NCBI RefSeq assembly: GCF_009807005.1
Contig: NZ_WUBR01000001.1
Location: 496,001-560,000 of the forward strand
Direction: 5' to 3'
DNA length: 64,000 nucleotides
From: Aurantiacibacter rhizosphaerae
GTDB taxonomy: Bacteria; Pseudomonadota; Alphaproteobacteria; Sphingomonadales; Sphingomonadaceae
This document shows positions 1 to 9,528 of this stretch, in pieces; within the stretch, counting starts at the first letter, position 1, and each line of letters starts with the position of its first letter. The notes beneath the pieces were generated by a model, which saw only the letters and a list, made by a program, of their open reading frames with translations, ran no database searches and was not told the DNA's origin. The translations under genes and the position numbers were made by a program.

Positions 1-1
1 C

Positions 2-871
2 AGGGCGGAGGCCACGCTGCGCAAGGCGCGCTGGTTCCTCGAACTGCTCAAGCCCGCAATCGGCAATATGCCAATCAACGACGTCGATCCGCAATTGATG
101 TTGGCGGCGCTCAAGAAACTCGAAGCCAAAGGCAATCTCGAAACTGCGAAGAAATGCCGATCCTTCGCCAGCCGGGTGTTCCGGTATGGAGCCGCGCTTG
201 GCCAGTGCCATACCGATCCGACCTCGATCCTTCAGGGCGCGCTGGTCACGCCAAAAGCACGGCACTACGCGGCGATCCTTGAGCCTGAGAAGTTGGGCGG
301 GCTACTCCGCGCTATCGATGATTTCGAATGCTACCCGGCGACGAAATTTGCGTTGAAGATCGCACCACATGTCTTTGTGCGGCCCGGTGAGCTTCGCCAT
401 GGCGAGTGGCACGAGATTGATTGGGACAAGGCCACCTGGACAATACCGGAAGGCAAGATGAAGGCGCGGCGGGCCCATGTGGTGCCGCTATCACGCCAGG
501 TGCTGGAACTGTTTCGAGAGCTGAGATCGATTACCGGCAGCAAGGGCTACATCTTCCCGGCGTTCCATACGCGTCAACGTCCCATGAGCGAGAATACGAT
601 CAATGCGGCATTTCGGCGTATGGGCTTCACCAAAGATGAAGTGACGGCTCATGGTTTGCGCTCAACGGCTTCGACTATGCTCAACGAAAGCGGGCTTTGG
701 CATCCGGATGCGATCGAGCGCGCGCTCGCCCATGGCGACAGCAACGCCATTCGCGGCGTCTACAATCGTGGCAATTATTGGGACGAGCGGGTGAAGATGG
801 CGCAATGGTGGAGCGACTACCTCGATGAACTTCGGCAACGTTGCATGCTTCAGGCCCCACCATCGGTTTGA
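2..871 (+). CDS. Tyrosine integrase of P4 type, 5' end missing
   Basis: Site-specific recombinase that would insert and excise element A at a tRNA gene. The reading frame is already open at base 2, and residues before the first internal Met align with the second integrase in the window, so the true start lies about 350 bases to the left. Visible parts are the end of the core-binding domain and the catalytic domain, with the first Arg in the FVRPGELRHGEW segment and the HGLRSTAST and RALAHGD motifs near the C-terminus. It is very similar over its length to the integrase at 32055-33278. The last residues differ from that copy, and the 3' end overlaps the opposite-strand gene by 22 bases. Confidence 0.93.
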   Translation, partial: RAEATLRKARWFLELLKPAIGNMPINDVDPQLMLAALKKLEAKGNLETAKKCRSFASRVFRYGAALGQCHTDPTSILQGALVTPKARHYAAILEPEKLGGLLRAIDDFECYPATKFALKIAPHVFVRPGELRHGEWHEIDWDKATWTIPEGKMKARRAHVVPLSRQVLELFRELRSITGSKGYIFPAFHTRQRPMSENTINAAFRRMGFTKDEVTAHGLRSTASTMLNESGLWHPDAIERALAHGDSNAIRGVYNRGNYWDERVKMAQWWSDYLDELRQRCMLQAPPSV

Positions 872-3800
872 GGAATGTCGGTACTGCTACGGCGATCAAC
901 CTCTATGACCTTCTTCAAATCGGCCAGATGGGTCTTTGTGAAATAGATCGTTTCGTCATTTTGCGCCAAGATTACTTCAAGCTCTTCGCCATCCAGATCG
1001 CAAAAGAGATCGAGCAACATATCATCGGTGCCATTCGCGAATTTGAATTTCGCTGCATCAGTTGGGCATAGCGCCAGATAGTTCTGATGATAGCGCTTTT
1101 GCAGCGAAGGCAGGAACTCGACCCGTTCGAAATATGCGTTCCCGTCGTCAAGTCGGAAGGGCATGGGAAGCTTGCATACCTGACAGAACAGCTCGCCGTC
1201 ATTGGTATATTGCTGCCGCAAATATTGCCCAGCTTCGTCTTTCACATCGTCACGGCCAATCGACACACTTCGCGTGCGCATTTCGGTTTTGCGCTCGGTG
1301 GCTGTTGCTGCAAGCTCACCCACTTTCTCGGCACGTCGGGAGGGGTTGCGTGGTTCGTTCTCGGGTAACTCCAAACTCGCCTTGCGCTCTATTTCCTCAA
1401 AGAATGCGCGCCGCTCTTCAGGAGCGAGCCCTGCGAACTTTCTCGCATCGGCAAGCGCTACCTCGTCTTCAAATCCAAGCTCGGCTGCAATAGCCTTTCG
1501 CTTCTTTGCAAGCTCAGTTCGCTTTTCGGCTTCAGTCCCGAACCCAACGGCAGCGAGCCATTCTTTTCCAACGTCGTAGGGAAATCCTGATGGCAGAAGG
1601 TCCGCCCTGGCATCACAAGGCTTGGTGAACTGGCCATCGGATTGAGGTACCCACTTTGCATTCCTCAACTGATGGACCAGGGTCGAAGGCTTTAATCGAG
1701 TGTTGTATTGCCGGTTTGGTCGAAATCGAGCCTTCAGCACATTGGACGGCGAGGCAGACATGGTGTTCCAAATCACTTTCGCCTTCTCTACATCAATATC
1801 TTTCAAGGCATTCTTTAGCCCGCGCAGCACATAGTCTTCGTCAATGCCTGTATGAGTCTTCCTAACTCCGTACTGGTAGTAATCGGCCTTGAGCTCATCG
1901 CGTTGAGGGTGGTTGTCTACTGTAATCTTAACGGGTCGAATTTCCGTTATTGCGCCGAGAGATTTTGCAAATTTCGCGAGCCTTGAACTTGAAATTTTAT
2001 CCTGAGCGTAACGGTCTGCGAGGGGGAACGGCTCATTTTTGCAGTGGTCTCCAAAGAATGCTCTTAGCCCAGTTTCCGCGAATGGATCATCTAGGAATAC
2101 CGAGCCGGGCCTGGCCCACCGACCATCGGGGATCTCAAAGATGTGGGCATCTCTAAAAATCGTCGCCGCACTCGAATCCGCTTCGACTAGCTTGACGAAG
2201 CGCATGAGATCTTTGGGGTTGGGGTCGATCGAGCCTCGGGAATATCGTTCGTTCAATATAGCCCTGACCAATTCTTTCTCATCAATCTCCTTTACGCCGA
2301 TTTCTTCCAGGAACTTACGGGCATTCAATTGCTGTGATTTGCTCTTCCCGGATTGGTAGAGGTCAGCTCGAACGATTGGAAAACCGTCTTCCTGATCGTC
2401 ATCAGAAGCGAAGTAGCTTCCCTTCCCCTTTGCAAGCGTACCATCTTGCAGGCGGACTATCGGGCAGTCCTCAATGTCATAGAAGCCTGAATCTTCTCCC
2501 AGTTGGCGGTAGAGGAATGAATATAGCTGCTGGAGCCACTCATCTGATTTTGAAGACAGCCAGTCCTTCACCTCCTCATTTGGTTCTTGCCAATAGCTAC
2601 CCTCCAGTTCGCCGAGCACATTCACGAGATCATCAACATCCCAATCGCGGATTTCTAGGCTGGATAGCATTCGATCAGCATTGCTGCTCTTTTGCGGTGC
2701 ATTGGCCGCCCATTTCGGCTCGACTTCGAGCCCCACAAGAACAGATAGATCATGCTCGGAGATAACGCTCTTGATAGCAGCCTTGGACTGAAACAGCGTC
2801 TTTGCGGGCGCATGTGATCGGTCGTGCGTTGGAGTGAGAGCTTCGTTATTCAACTCATTGATGATTGCTTCCCTAATCTCCTCGTAGCGCTTCGGAATTG
2901 CATCCTGCTTGTTTGGCAAAACCCCAAGCGTTTCTGCATTCAACAGCCCCAGATCGCGGATTCTGTGAAGCGAGTTGGCACAAAGGCGAGCGAGCTGTGA
3001 AAACAACGGTTCATTCGCCGGCGTTTCCTTGACACTCGCCCGGCTCAACTCCGGGACGAAGGGGGCGTGAAGATGGAACCTGAGACCTGAGGTTTCCTTT
3101 TCGGCAGGAAAGAACACCGACACCTGACCAATCTCTGCGGGCAAAATCCTCATCTGCTTTGCGAGCGGCTTCGCCTCATCAAATGAAGCGCTTTCTGCCA
3201 TGAACCGCAAAGGAAATGCGACGGATACGCTCTGGTTCTTGAGCTCCTCTACCTCTTGATCGAACCGAAGAAAGTGGCTGCTGTTTGTTGCTTCGCCACC
3301 TACCTGCCGCAGAATTTCGATGTGATGGGTAGAATGCTGTAGCCTTAAGACCTCTCCCTTCTCAGCGCCCTCAATTTCCCATCCGACACTCTCCAGATTA
3401 GAAAGGAAGAGGAGTGAGGTTTCACTAAGCCCGGTCAGACCTACTTGAATCTCGGCAAAGGCTCGATCGGCGGGCTTTTTCGGGTTGTTGAAAGGGAATT
3501 CGAACCGAGTCTTGCTGCCTAGATTAGGTGCTCCTTTGATCTCAATCGGAAGGACTAAGCTTTCAATCCGGAAAGAGAAGGTCGGCGAAAAGATCCTCGG
3601 AGTTTCGGAGTAAGCAAAGACAGCCTTAAATCCTACGCCAAAGCGACCTATAGCCTCCTCGTCAGATGCCTTCGTTCCCTTCCCGATGTTGGTGATTCCT
3701 TCGATATCACCTTTATCGAACGGTCGACCGTTATGTTCAAAAACAAGCTTCTCAGAGCTGAGCGAAAACACGGCTTCTGTCGCGCCGGTATCCTGGGCAT

Positions 3801-3939
3801 TCTGCAACAGCTCGAAAAGGAAATGAGCCTGGTCGGGATAAAGCTCCTCAACAATAAGCCTAATACCAGAGTATTCTTTACTTTCGAGTACGTCTGCTAG
3901 CTTCTGGCGGCGTTCTCGTATTTCATCAATCACAGTCAT
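850..3939 (-). CDS. HSP90-like (GHKL, sacsin-type) ATPase, defence-type
   Basis: A 1029-residue protein with an N-terminal Bergerat-fold ATP-binding domain: FELLQNAQDTGA (Asn about residue 47), the HNGRPFDKGDI stretch, and GRFGVGFKAVF (about 99-108). This is the arrangement of sacsin-like HSP90-family ATPases found in bacterial defence islands, not of chaperone HtpG. The large middle part is unassigned. Near the C-terminus CQVC and a later LCP form a Cys-rich segment that resembles a degenerate HNH-type zinc finger without the usual histidines. Its ATG overlaps the stop of the upstream SNF2 helicase gene in an ATGA, so the two are translationally coupled and probably act together. Base composition is less G+C-rich than the mobilization genes, which suggests separate acquisition. 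The function is inferred. Confidence 0.8.
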   Translation of the reverse strand: MTVIDEIRERRQKLADVLESKEYSGIRLIVEELYPDQAHFLFELLQNAQDTGATEAVFSLSSEKLVFEHNGRPFDKGDIEGITNIGKGTKASDEEAIGRFGVGFKAVFAYSETPRIFSPTFSFRIESLVLPIEIKGAPNLGSKTRFEFPFNNPKKPADRAFAEIQVGLTGLSETSLLFLSNLESVGWEIEGAEKGEVLRLQHSTHHIEILRQVGGEATNSSHFLRFDQEVEELKNQSVSVAFPLRFMAESASFDEAKPLAKQMRILPAEIGQVSVFFPAEKETSGLRFHLHAPFVPELSRASVKETPANEPLFSQLARLCANSLHRIRDLGLLNAETLGVLPNKQDAIPKRYEEIREAIINELNNEALTPTHDRSHAPAKTLFQSKAAIKSVISEHDLSVLVGLEVEPKWAANAPQKSSNADRMLSSLEIRDWDVDDLVNVLGELEGSYWQEPNEEVKDWLSSKSDEWLQQLYSFLYRQLGEDSGFYDIEDCPIVRLQDGTLAKGKGSYFASDDDQEDGFPIVRADLYQSGKSKSQQLNARKFLEEIGVKEIDEKELVRAILNERYSRGSIDPNPKDLMRFVKLVEADSSAATIFRDAHIFEIPDGRWARPGSVFLDDPFAETGLRAFFGDHCKNEPFPLADRYAQDKISSSRLAKFAKSLGAITEIRPVKITVDNHPQRDELKADYYQYGVRKTHTGIDEDYVLRGLKNALKDIDVEKAKVIWNTMSASPSNVLKARFRPNRQYNTRLKPSTLVHQLRNAKWVPQSDGQFTKPCDARADLLPSGFPYDVGKEWLAAVGFGTEAEKRTELAKKRKAIAAELGFEDEVALADARKFAGLAPEERRAFFEEIERKASLELPENEPRNPSRRAEKVGELAATATERKTEMRTRSVSIGRDDVKDEAGQYLRQQYTNDGELFCQVCKLPMPFRLDDGNAYFERVEFLPSLQKRYHQNYLALCPTDAAKFKFANGTDDMLLDLFCDLDGEELEVILAQNDETIYFTKTHLADLKKVIEVDRRSSTDIPQTDGGA

Positions 3940-6900
3940 GAGGCACGCACGCGGATCGTACCGAACATGACAGGCGCGGCTCTGACATCGCCGGTCGATC
4001 CGGCCTGTTTGAGCTCAGCGAGACGACGTTCAAAGTCAGCGTTGGCGCGCGCCATCTCACCCTGTTTCATGACGCGAATTTTGTCGTTGGTCGCCTTGGC
4101 GAGTTGGTCTTCCAAGGTCTTCACTCTTGCGCGGTGACTTGCCGACAGACTTTGAATGCGATGGTCTGCAAGCTGCTGATTGGCCGCGATATGGTCGGCC
4201 TGTGCCGCCGCCCACTTTGCATGATGGCGCTGGTCAAGATCGTCGAAGGCGGACGCGCAATCAGGATTGCCTTCCGTTACCTCGCTAGCGCTTGGGAGAG
4301 CCTTCATCAGTCCTTTCTCGAGCTCGGCGTTATCGGCGACGACGACAAGCTGCTCGTCCGGCCTTATGCCATGCATCGCCCACCTATAGAGCGCAAAGCG
4401 ATGTTCTCCGACTGGAAGGTCAGCCGCGACTTCAAGGCTGCAACGCAGCGGTTCGGTAACTTCGAGCCATCTAGCCGCCTGGCGGACAAGGGGATGAAGA
4501 ACGGACAAATGGACAGCGGTCGGGTCGTCAGACGCAGTCTTTTGGTCGAACGTGACAGGTAAATTCGGCGCGCCTCCTTTCAGCCATTTCTCCCAATGAC
4601 GAGACACTGGATCGACGCTCCGCTTCAGTGTCCGGAAGTCTTCAAGCAAGGCGTTGCGGGCGGTTTGGCTCAAGCGCAGGTTTTTGAGCGGTTTGTCACC
4701 CTGAATATACTCGGAGCTCTCACCGAGCCTTGCCGCCAGATAGGTGGCGACGCACCTCTGGATCGCTGATGGCGACAACCAGGAACTTTCGGCGGCCTCG
4801 ATTTGGTCTTGCCATGACTGGCTGGGGACATTGAGGCCAAAGAGCTCTGCCTCTTTGGCCTCAAGCTCTTGCTCTTCCCTGATCCGACGGATTCCGTTGT
4901 CCGAAAGCTGCTGGAGCCGCGCGGCACGCTCTTCTTCGGAAAGGACAAAATTTTCCGCGATGTCGTGGATTTCCTGCGTGATCTCTCCGAGGATTTCCTC
5001 GCTGCCGCCAACCGCATGTTCAAAGACACCAATGCGCATAAGGCATCGCTGGTAGATGTCGGCATCGACCGTTCCAGGCGTGACGAGATTGACGATGCTG
5101 ATTGTTTCGCTTTCCTGCCCGTAGCGGTCGATACGGCCTATCCGCTGTTCCACACGCATGGGATTCCACGGCAGATCATAATTCACGAGATAGTCGCAGA
5201 ATTGAAAGTCGAGACCTTCGCATCCAACTTCGGATGAAAGAAGGATGTCGATGGCATCCGGATCGTCTTTGGGAAGCGAGAAGCGCTTGCGAAGGGAGGC
5301 GCGCTCCTCATCGTGAATGTCGCCATGGATAACCCCGAAACGCAGGCCCGCTGCCTCGGTGTGCCTCGCTAGGTACGAAAGTGTATGTCTAAAGGTGCTG
5401 AAGACGAGCGCCTTGTTATTCACGAGAGCGGACTTCTCTTTCAGCGTTTTGATAAATGCCTCGATCTTCCTGTCTTCGGGATCGAGATTCTGCGCCACCC
5501 TGATCAGCTCCTCGATTTCGGACCTGATGCCATCGAGAAAGCTCATGTCCATTTCATCGTCGCGATCGGTGGTTTCGATCAGCTCCAACTGATCGAGTTT
5601 CCGGTCGAGCATGTCAGAGAGGAACGGTGCAAGTCCGTAGAGGCAGCTTGCAGCTTGGCGCCGTATGGTCGTCATCATGAATTTGACGTTTTGTTGCCCG
5701 TGGCAACGCGCGAGAATACGCGCAATGACGCTCAGCAACCCATCATGTAGTGCGCGCTGATCTTCGGTAAACTCGACGGTGAGCGTGACCGGTTTCCTTG
5801 TTGTGAATTCGCCAATATCACGCCGGCGGGTACGGTTTATGACCGAACTGAAGGTGTAGAGCTCTTCCAGCTGCCTGGTCAGGGCGACGCGATCGGCATC
5901 GCCCAAATCCGCTTCCTGGAGCTGGTCAAAGGCGGCTTGAAAACTCGGCATCTCGGAAAGGAAGAGCGATCCCCAGTCGGTCCTTGCCGCTGCTTCGAGC
6001 TGCTCGATGGCGCTGCCTTGCCAGCCATCACCCTTCTCGCGGCAGAGCCTTATCGACTCGTTAATGAACCTGTTGGGCGCGGCCATCTGCTCGAAGCTGG
6101 CATGGTCAATCACCAGATCGGGACGCAGCACATTCAGCAACGTGAAAAGGTCGTCACTGCCGAGCTGCACCGGAGTGGCCGTCATAAGAATGACAGCCCG
6201 CGCATTGTCGCAAAAATATCGGACACCTTGATGCAGGAAGGTATCCGAGTTCCGGATGTGGTGCGCCTCATCGACGATCACGAGATCGAAAGCTGGAGCC
6301 GGATCAAGTGAAAGCAGCCCCTTATCCTTGCGTGACTTCTTGCCCGCCGGTCCAAAAATCAGGTCGGAATCGAATAGCGAAAATGGAAGGATCGCCTTTT
6401 CGTATTGCTCCGGCCACTCGCCCTCTAGGTCCGTTTCATGCAAGCAGTGGCGCAGAAGCGGGCCGTCTAGAGGTGAAAAATTCTCGTCGAAGCGCTTCAT
6501 TTCGGCTTGCCATTTTTTCTCGGCGACAAGCGCCTTCGGGCAGATGACGAGAATGGAGCTGATGTCCATCCTTGCCCGAAGCTCTTTGATTATCAGACCG
6601 GCCTCGATGGTCTTACCAACACCAACTTCATCGGCAATCAGCAAGCGCGGCCTGTCCGAGCGGATCAGCTTCAAGACAGGACGATACTGGTAGGGCACAA
6701 AATTTACGCGGCCTGACCGCAGGGAAAACAGGTTTGCGGTCGAGGGAGATAAAAGCTGCAACGCTGTCATATGCGCATGCAGCTCTTCGGTAGTAACCAG
6801 GTCGGGCTCTGATCCGCCCTCATCCAAGGCTTGAAGCTGGCTCTCGTAGTATGTGGCCTTTAAGCCATCCTGAAAAACACGGTAACGGACCTCCGCGCCG

Positions 6901-7493
6901 CCGAGTACTACTTCGAGGATCGGGAGCCGCGCTGTAGTATCGGATCGTAATGTGACCAGATCGCCGGCTTCAAAGAGATGCGCTTTGCGCGTTGGTTCAG
7001 GTTCGGCGTCCGGTTTCATTTCCTCCGTTGGGTCTTCCTGTGCCGGTTTGGTTTGCCCTTCGGTCATAGCGCCGAGCGCTGAACCCATAAGTGCTTCAAC
7101 GGCTTCTATTGATTGAGGAGCGGCCCCGATAAGCCGAAGCAATCGCCCCAACGTGTCAGCATCCCTATATACTTCGGCAGGAGGCGTATCTTCAGCTGAT
7201 AAATGAGCCCATTTATTTCTTATTGTTTGAAGCTCTTTGATCCAATTCCGCCCTTCACGCGGAAGAGCGAACCGATCTGATAGCTCGAACCAGTTCTGAT
7301 CGAAAATGCGCAGCAGTGCAGCGAGATCGAACTGTTGCAGTGAAGATTGTCGCCTTTCACTAGCAATACGCTGCTGATGGAAACTTAGCTTATTGATTAC
7401 ATGACTTTGCCACCAGTCATCAGAACAAGAAGGGAGCTTCAGTTCGAGAAATCTCGCCAGTTCGCCGGTAGCGAGGCCTAGTTCTTTGTGCAT
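3936..7493 (-). CDS. SNF2-family helicase with Swt1-type HEPN-like N-terminus
   Basis: DNA-dependent ATPase/translocase of about 1185 residues. The first 120 residues, with the WWQSHVINKLSF and RNKWAHLSAED segments, look like a Swt1/HEPN-type module, which in related proteins is linked to nucleic-acid sensing or cleavage. The SNF2 motor follows: ADEVGVGKT (about residue 290), DEAHHIRN (about 410) and EQRIGRIDRYGQ (about 790). A charged coiled-coil-like tail lies near the C-terminus. I chose the ATG at 7493 because a purine-rich GAAGGGGG lies about 10 bases upstream. A GTG at 7505 is possible, but the same purines abut it. The gene ends in an ATGA overlap with the HSP90-like ATPase gene. I read the pair as a two-gene defence module. 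Confidence 0.85.
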   Translation of the reverse strand: MHKELGLATGELARFLELKLPSCSDDWWQSHVINKLSFHQQRIASERRQSSLQQFDLAALLRIFDQNWFELSDRFALPREGRNWIKELQTIRNKWAHLSAEDTPPAEVYRDADTLGRLLRLIGAAPQSIEAVEALMGSALGAMTEGQTKPAQEDPTEEMKPDAEPEPTRKAHLFEAGDLVTLRSDTTARLPILEVVLGGAEVRYRVFQDGLKATYYESQLQALDEGGSEPDLVTTEELHAHMTALQLLSPSTANLFSLRSGRVNFVPYQYRPVLKLIRSDRPRLLIADEVGVGKTIEAGLIIKELRARMDISSILVICPKALVAEKKWQAEMKRFDENFSPLDGPLLRHCLHETDLEGEWPEQYEKAILPFSLFDSDLIFGPAGKKSRKDKGLLSLDPAPAFDLVIVDEAHHIRNSDTFLHQGVRYFCDNARAVILMTATPVQLGSDDLFTLLNVLRPDLVIDHASFEQMAAPNRFINESIRLCREKGDGWQGSAIEQLEAAARTDWGSLFLSEMPSFQAAFDQLQEADLGDADRVALTRQLEELYTFSSVINRTRRRDIGEFTTRKPVTLTVEFTEDQRALHDGLLSVIARILARCHGQQNVKFMMTTIRRQAASCLYGLAPFLSDMLDRKLDQLELIETTDRDDEMDMSFLDGIRSEIEELIRVAQNLDPEDRKIEAFIKTLKEKSALVNNKALVFSTFRHTLSYLARHTEAAGLRFGVIHGDIHDEERASLRKRFSLPKDDPDAIDILLSSEVGCEGLDFQFCDYLVNYDLPWNPMRVEQRIGRIDRYGQESETISIVNLVTPGTVDADIYQRCLMRIGVFEHAVGGSEEILGEITQEIHDIAENFVLSEEERAARLQQLSDNGIRRIREEQELEAKEAELFGLNVPSQSWQDQIEAAESSWLSPSAIQRCVATYLAARLGESSEYIQGDKPLKNLRLSQTARNALLEDFRTLKRSVDPVSRHWEKWLKGGAPNLPVTFDQKTASDDPTAVHLSVLHPLVRQAARWLEVTEPLRCSLEVAADLPVGEHRFALYRWAMHGIRPDEQLVVVADNAELEKGLMKALPSASEVTEGNPDCASAFDDLDQRHHAKWAAAQADHIAANQQLADHRIQSLSASHRARVKTLEDQLAKATNDKIRVMKQGEMARANADFERRLAELKQAGSTGDVRAAPVMFGTIRVRAS

Positions 7494-7650
7494 GCGGTCG
7501 AGCACCCCCTTCAGCGCGAGCGTAGTTTCTCAAGTCATTATGGCCAAGCTCAAATGCTGGTTCTTTTGCCAATTTCGGCAATGCGCTCAGTAGCATGTTC
7601 AGCCATTGGCTTCTGCGGATCTGAGTGTGATGCCATCCGAAGGCCGGGCG

Positions 7651-7875
7651 CTAAGCGCCCGGTTCCTTCTTCTCGTCGTCCAGCGGCGTGCGAAGGACGA
7701 TCCGGCCATAGATCGGCACCACTTCCAGCTGGAGCGAAATCCCCTTGCGGTCGCGGTGGAACCATGCGGCTCCGATCCGAGTCCAGAAACCCTTGTCGCC
7801 TTTGTTGGCGACATGCCAGGCGAGGAAGTCCGGCGGATTGGTCTCCTGGGCGGATGCGGTATTGCTGCGTGCCAT
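7651..7875 (-). CDS. Small conserved hypothetical protein, 74 aa
   Basis: I do not recognise a domain. The ATG at 7875 is preceded by AAAGGA at good spacing; longer in-frame starts lack such a site and add low-quality sequence. The protein is rich in aromatic and charged residues (FLAWHVANKGDKGFW, IGAAWFHRDRKG) and looks like a small beta-rich protein that reads as a genuine accessory-element gene. A 9-bp inverted repeat at 7644-7662 (CCGGGCGCT/AGCGCCCGG) overlaps its stop codon and may serve as a weak terminator, although no T-run follows. Confidence 0.6.
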   Translation of the reverse strand: MARSNTASAQETNPPDFLAWHVANKGDKGFWTRIGAAWFHRDRKGISLQLEVVPIYGRIVLRTPLDDEKKEPGA

Positions 7876-8114
7876 GATGATGTCCTTTCGTGTCTGGTGG
7901 CTCGTTGCGCCAAGCAAGAAGGCCGCACGGCCAAGGGCAGAATTCATGTCCAACACGGGTGAGCGGAGCGAACCGGCGCGGGCCGGGCATTGAAGGCTGA
8001 CCGGGTGCGGCCAGTGAGGGTGCTCAAGAACGAACCCGCCTGATCGAAAGGCATGCAAACGCATCGCAAACCGTCACGCTTGCGCCCTGGATCAGTCTCG
8101 CCCAAACCTTCGCC

Positions 8115-8930
8115 ATGGCAATCGAGGGCAGTTCACGGAAACGCTGGAGCGAAGAAGAGACGGTGCTGGCGCTGTATCTCTACTTCCAGCTGCCGTTCGG
8201 AAAGCTGCACTCGGGCAATCCGGAAATCCAGGAGCTTGCCGCTGCGCTCGGGCGCACGAACAGCTCGGTCGCCATGAAGCTTTGCAATTTCGCCAGCCTT
8301 GATCCCAAAATCATCGACAGCGGTCGCAAGGGTCTGGATGGTGCGTCCAAGCTGGATCGCGCCACCTATGCGGAATTCGGGCAGGATTGGACCGGTCTCG
8401 TCTCGCGGGCGGAAGGCTTGTGGAGTGCCCAGGTCGGCCAGTTCGAGCAACCACCGCCGTCATCGCGTCTGAACGAGAAACGCAGCGAATTCCGGTTCGA
8501 GCCCTATCAAGGCGAGTCCACAACGCAGGCGCTTGTGAACCAGCGCGTCGGCCAGGATTTCTTCCGCCGCGCGGTACTCGCCAATTACGATGAGACCTGC
8601 TGCATCACCGGTATCGCCGATCCGCGCCTGCTCACGGCAAGCCATATCAAGCCATGGGGCAAGGACAGCGAGAACCGGCACAACCCCGCCAATGGCCTGC
8701 TGCTGTCAGCGACACTCGACCGCGCCTTCGATCGCGGGCTCATCACGGTAGATAGCCAACGGCGCATACGCGTCTCGCGGGAACTGCGAGAAAGCCAAAG
8801 CCGCGAGACGCGCGACTATTTCCAGCAATTCGAGAACGCAACGTTGAGGTCGGCAATCCGGTTCGATCCCGAACCGGTATTTCTCGATTGGCACAACGAG
8901 CACTGCTTTGTCGATCAACGCGCCGCCTGA
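8115..8930 (+). CDS. HNH endonuclease
   Basis: A 271-residue predicted nuclease. The C-terminal part carries an HNH_2-type core: CCITGIAD, the catalytic ASHIKPW histidine (about residue 177), NPANGLLL and DRAFDRGLI. The N-terminal RWSEEETVLALYLYFQLPF and GRTNSSVAMKL segments resemble a DNA-reading helix-turn-helix-like region seen in restriction HNH proteins. It stands alone with no methyltransferase beside it, so it could be a modification-dependent enzyme; that is inference. It converges on the DUF3768 gene, with a strong hairpin between them. A second, differently built HNH protein occurs at 57306-58220. Confidence 0.85.
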   Translation: MAIEGSSRKRWSEEETVLALYLYFQLPFGKLHSGNPEIQELAAALGRTNSSVAMKLCNFASLDPKIIDSGRKGLDGASKLDRATYAEFGQDWTGLVSRAEGLWSAQVGQFEQPPPSSRLNEKRSEFRFEPYQGESTTQALVNQRVGQDFFRRAVLANYDETCCITGIADPRLLTASHIKPWGKDSENRHNPANGLLLSATLDRAFDRGLITVDSQRRIRVSRELRESQSRETRDYFQQFENATLRSAIRFDPEPVFLDWHNEHCFVDQRAA

Positions 8931-8946
8931 CGTGTCAGGCGGCGCG
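8919..8946. terminator. Bidirectional hairpin between convergent genes
   Basis: A perfect 13-bp inverted repeat, CGCGCCGCCTGAC and GTCAGGCGGCGCG with a 2-base gap, overlaps the stop codon of the HNH gene and lies before the stop of the opposite gene. There is no T-tract, so termination is inferred from stem strength and from the convergent position. Confidence 0.5.
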
Positions 8947-8959
8947 CGGACTGCCTCCC

Positions 8960-9343
8960 TCAATACTCGCGGGCCAGCATTATGGTGAGCACCCACCGGG
9001 TAACGGCAGGATTGGCGGGGTCGTCGCTGCCAAACCGCAATTCGCGGTCGTAAGCATCAATCTTCCAGAACACGGTTTCGGCAGGCCGCACCGGTCGCGT
9101 GGTTGTCCAGCGGCCTTCGCCATCCAGATAGATCGCCCCGAAATCGCGTTCTCCATAAGGATCGTTTTCAGGCGTGAAGGCGTCGAATGTCTCGACCAGC
9201 TCGCGCACCCGCGACTGATCCTCCTCCGACAAGGCCCGGAATCCCTCGGTTGCCACGGCAACGCAGGCAAGGCCCATCGCCTGCCGCGCCCGATCATTGA
9301 GCCGGGCAATCCGCTCGTTATTGGGAAGGGTGCTAGCAGTCAT
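8960..9343 (-). CDS. DUF3768 domain protein
   Basis: A 127-residue protein that matches DUF3768 by its pattern: LNDRARQAMG near the start, a central NDPYGERDFG, and the closing FWKIDAYD, SDDPANPAVTRWVLTIMLAREY-type end. The family is common on alphaproteobacterial plasmids and integrative elements, and its function is unknown. The ATG at 9343 is preceded by GGAGGG seven bases upstream, and it overlaps the stop of the upstream 62-residue gene in an ATGA, so the two are coupled. Confidence 0.85.
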   Translation of the reverse strand: MTASTLPNNERIARLNDRARQAMGLACVAVATEGFRALSEEDQSRVRELVETFDAFTPENDPYGERDFGAIYLDGEGRWTTTRPVRPAETVFWKIDAYDRELRFGSDDPANPAVTRWVLTIMLAREY

Positions 9344-9528
9344 TGCACTACCCTCCCGCCAAGTTCGCACAGCTCGACCAACTCGCCAAAATCCTCGCGC
9401 TCGCCCAGTTCCTCGGCCAGTCGCCGCACGGTCCCGAACGGCAAGCCATTCTCGTTAGCCAGCATCCGCAACCAGTCCTCGCGGCACTCCGCCCCGCAAG
9501 CGCGATAGTTCAAGATCAGGTCACCCAT
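9340..9528 (-). CDS. Small conserved element protein, 62 aa
   Basis: I do not recognise a named family. The ATG at 9528 has a strong Shine-Dalgarno (GAAGGAGG) a few bases upstream. The product is acidic and helical (LRMLANENGLPFG, RRLAEELGEREDFGELVEL). It overlaps the DUF3768 gene by four bases, which points to one short operon of two backbone genes. Longer in-frame starts to 9750 are rejected, because that sequence is proline- and arginine-rich non-coding-like translation. Confidence 0.6.
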   Translation of the reverse strand: MGDLILNYRACGAECREDWLRMLANENGLPFGTVRRLAEELGEREDFGELVELCELGGRVVQ

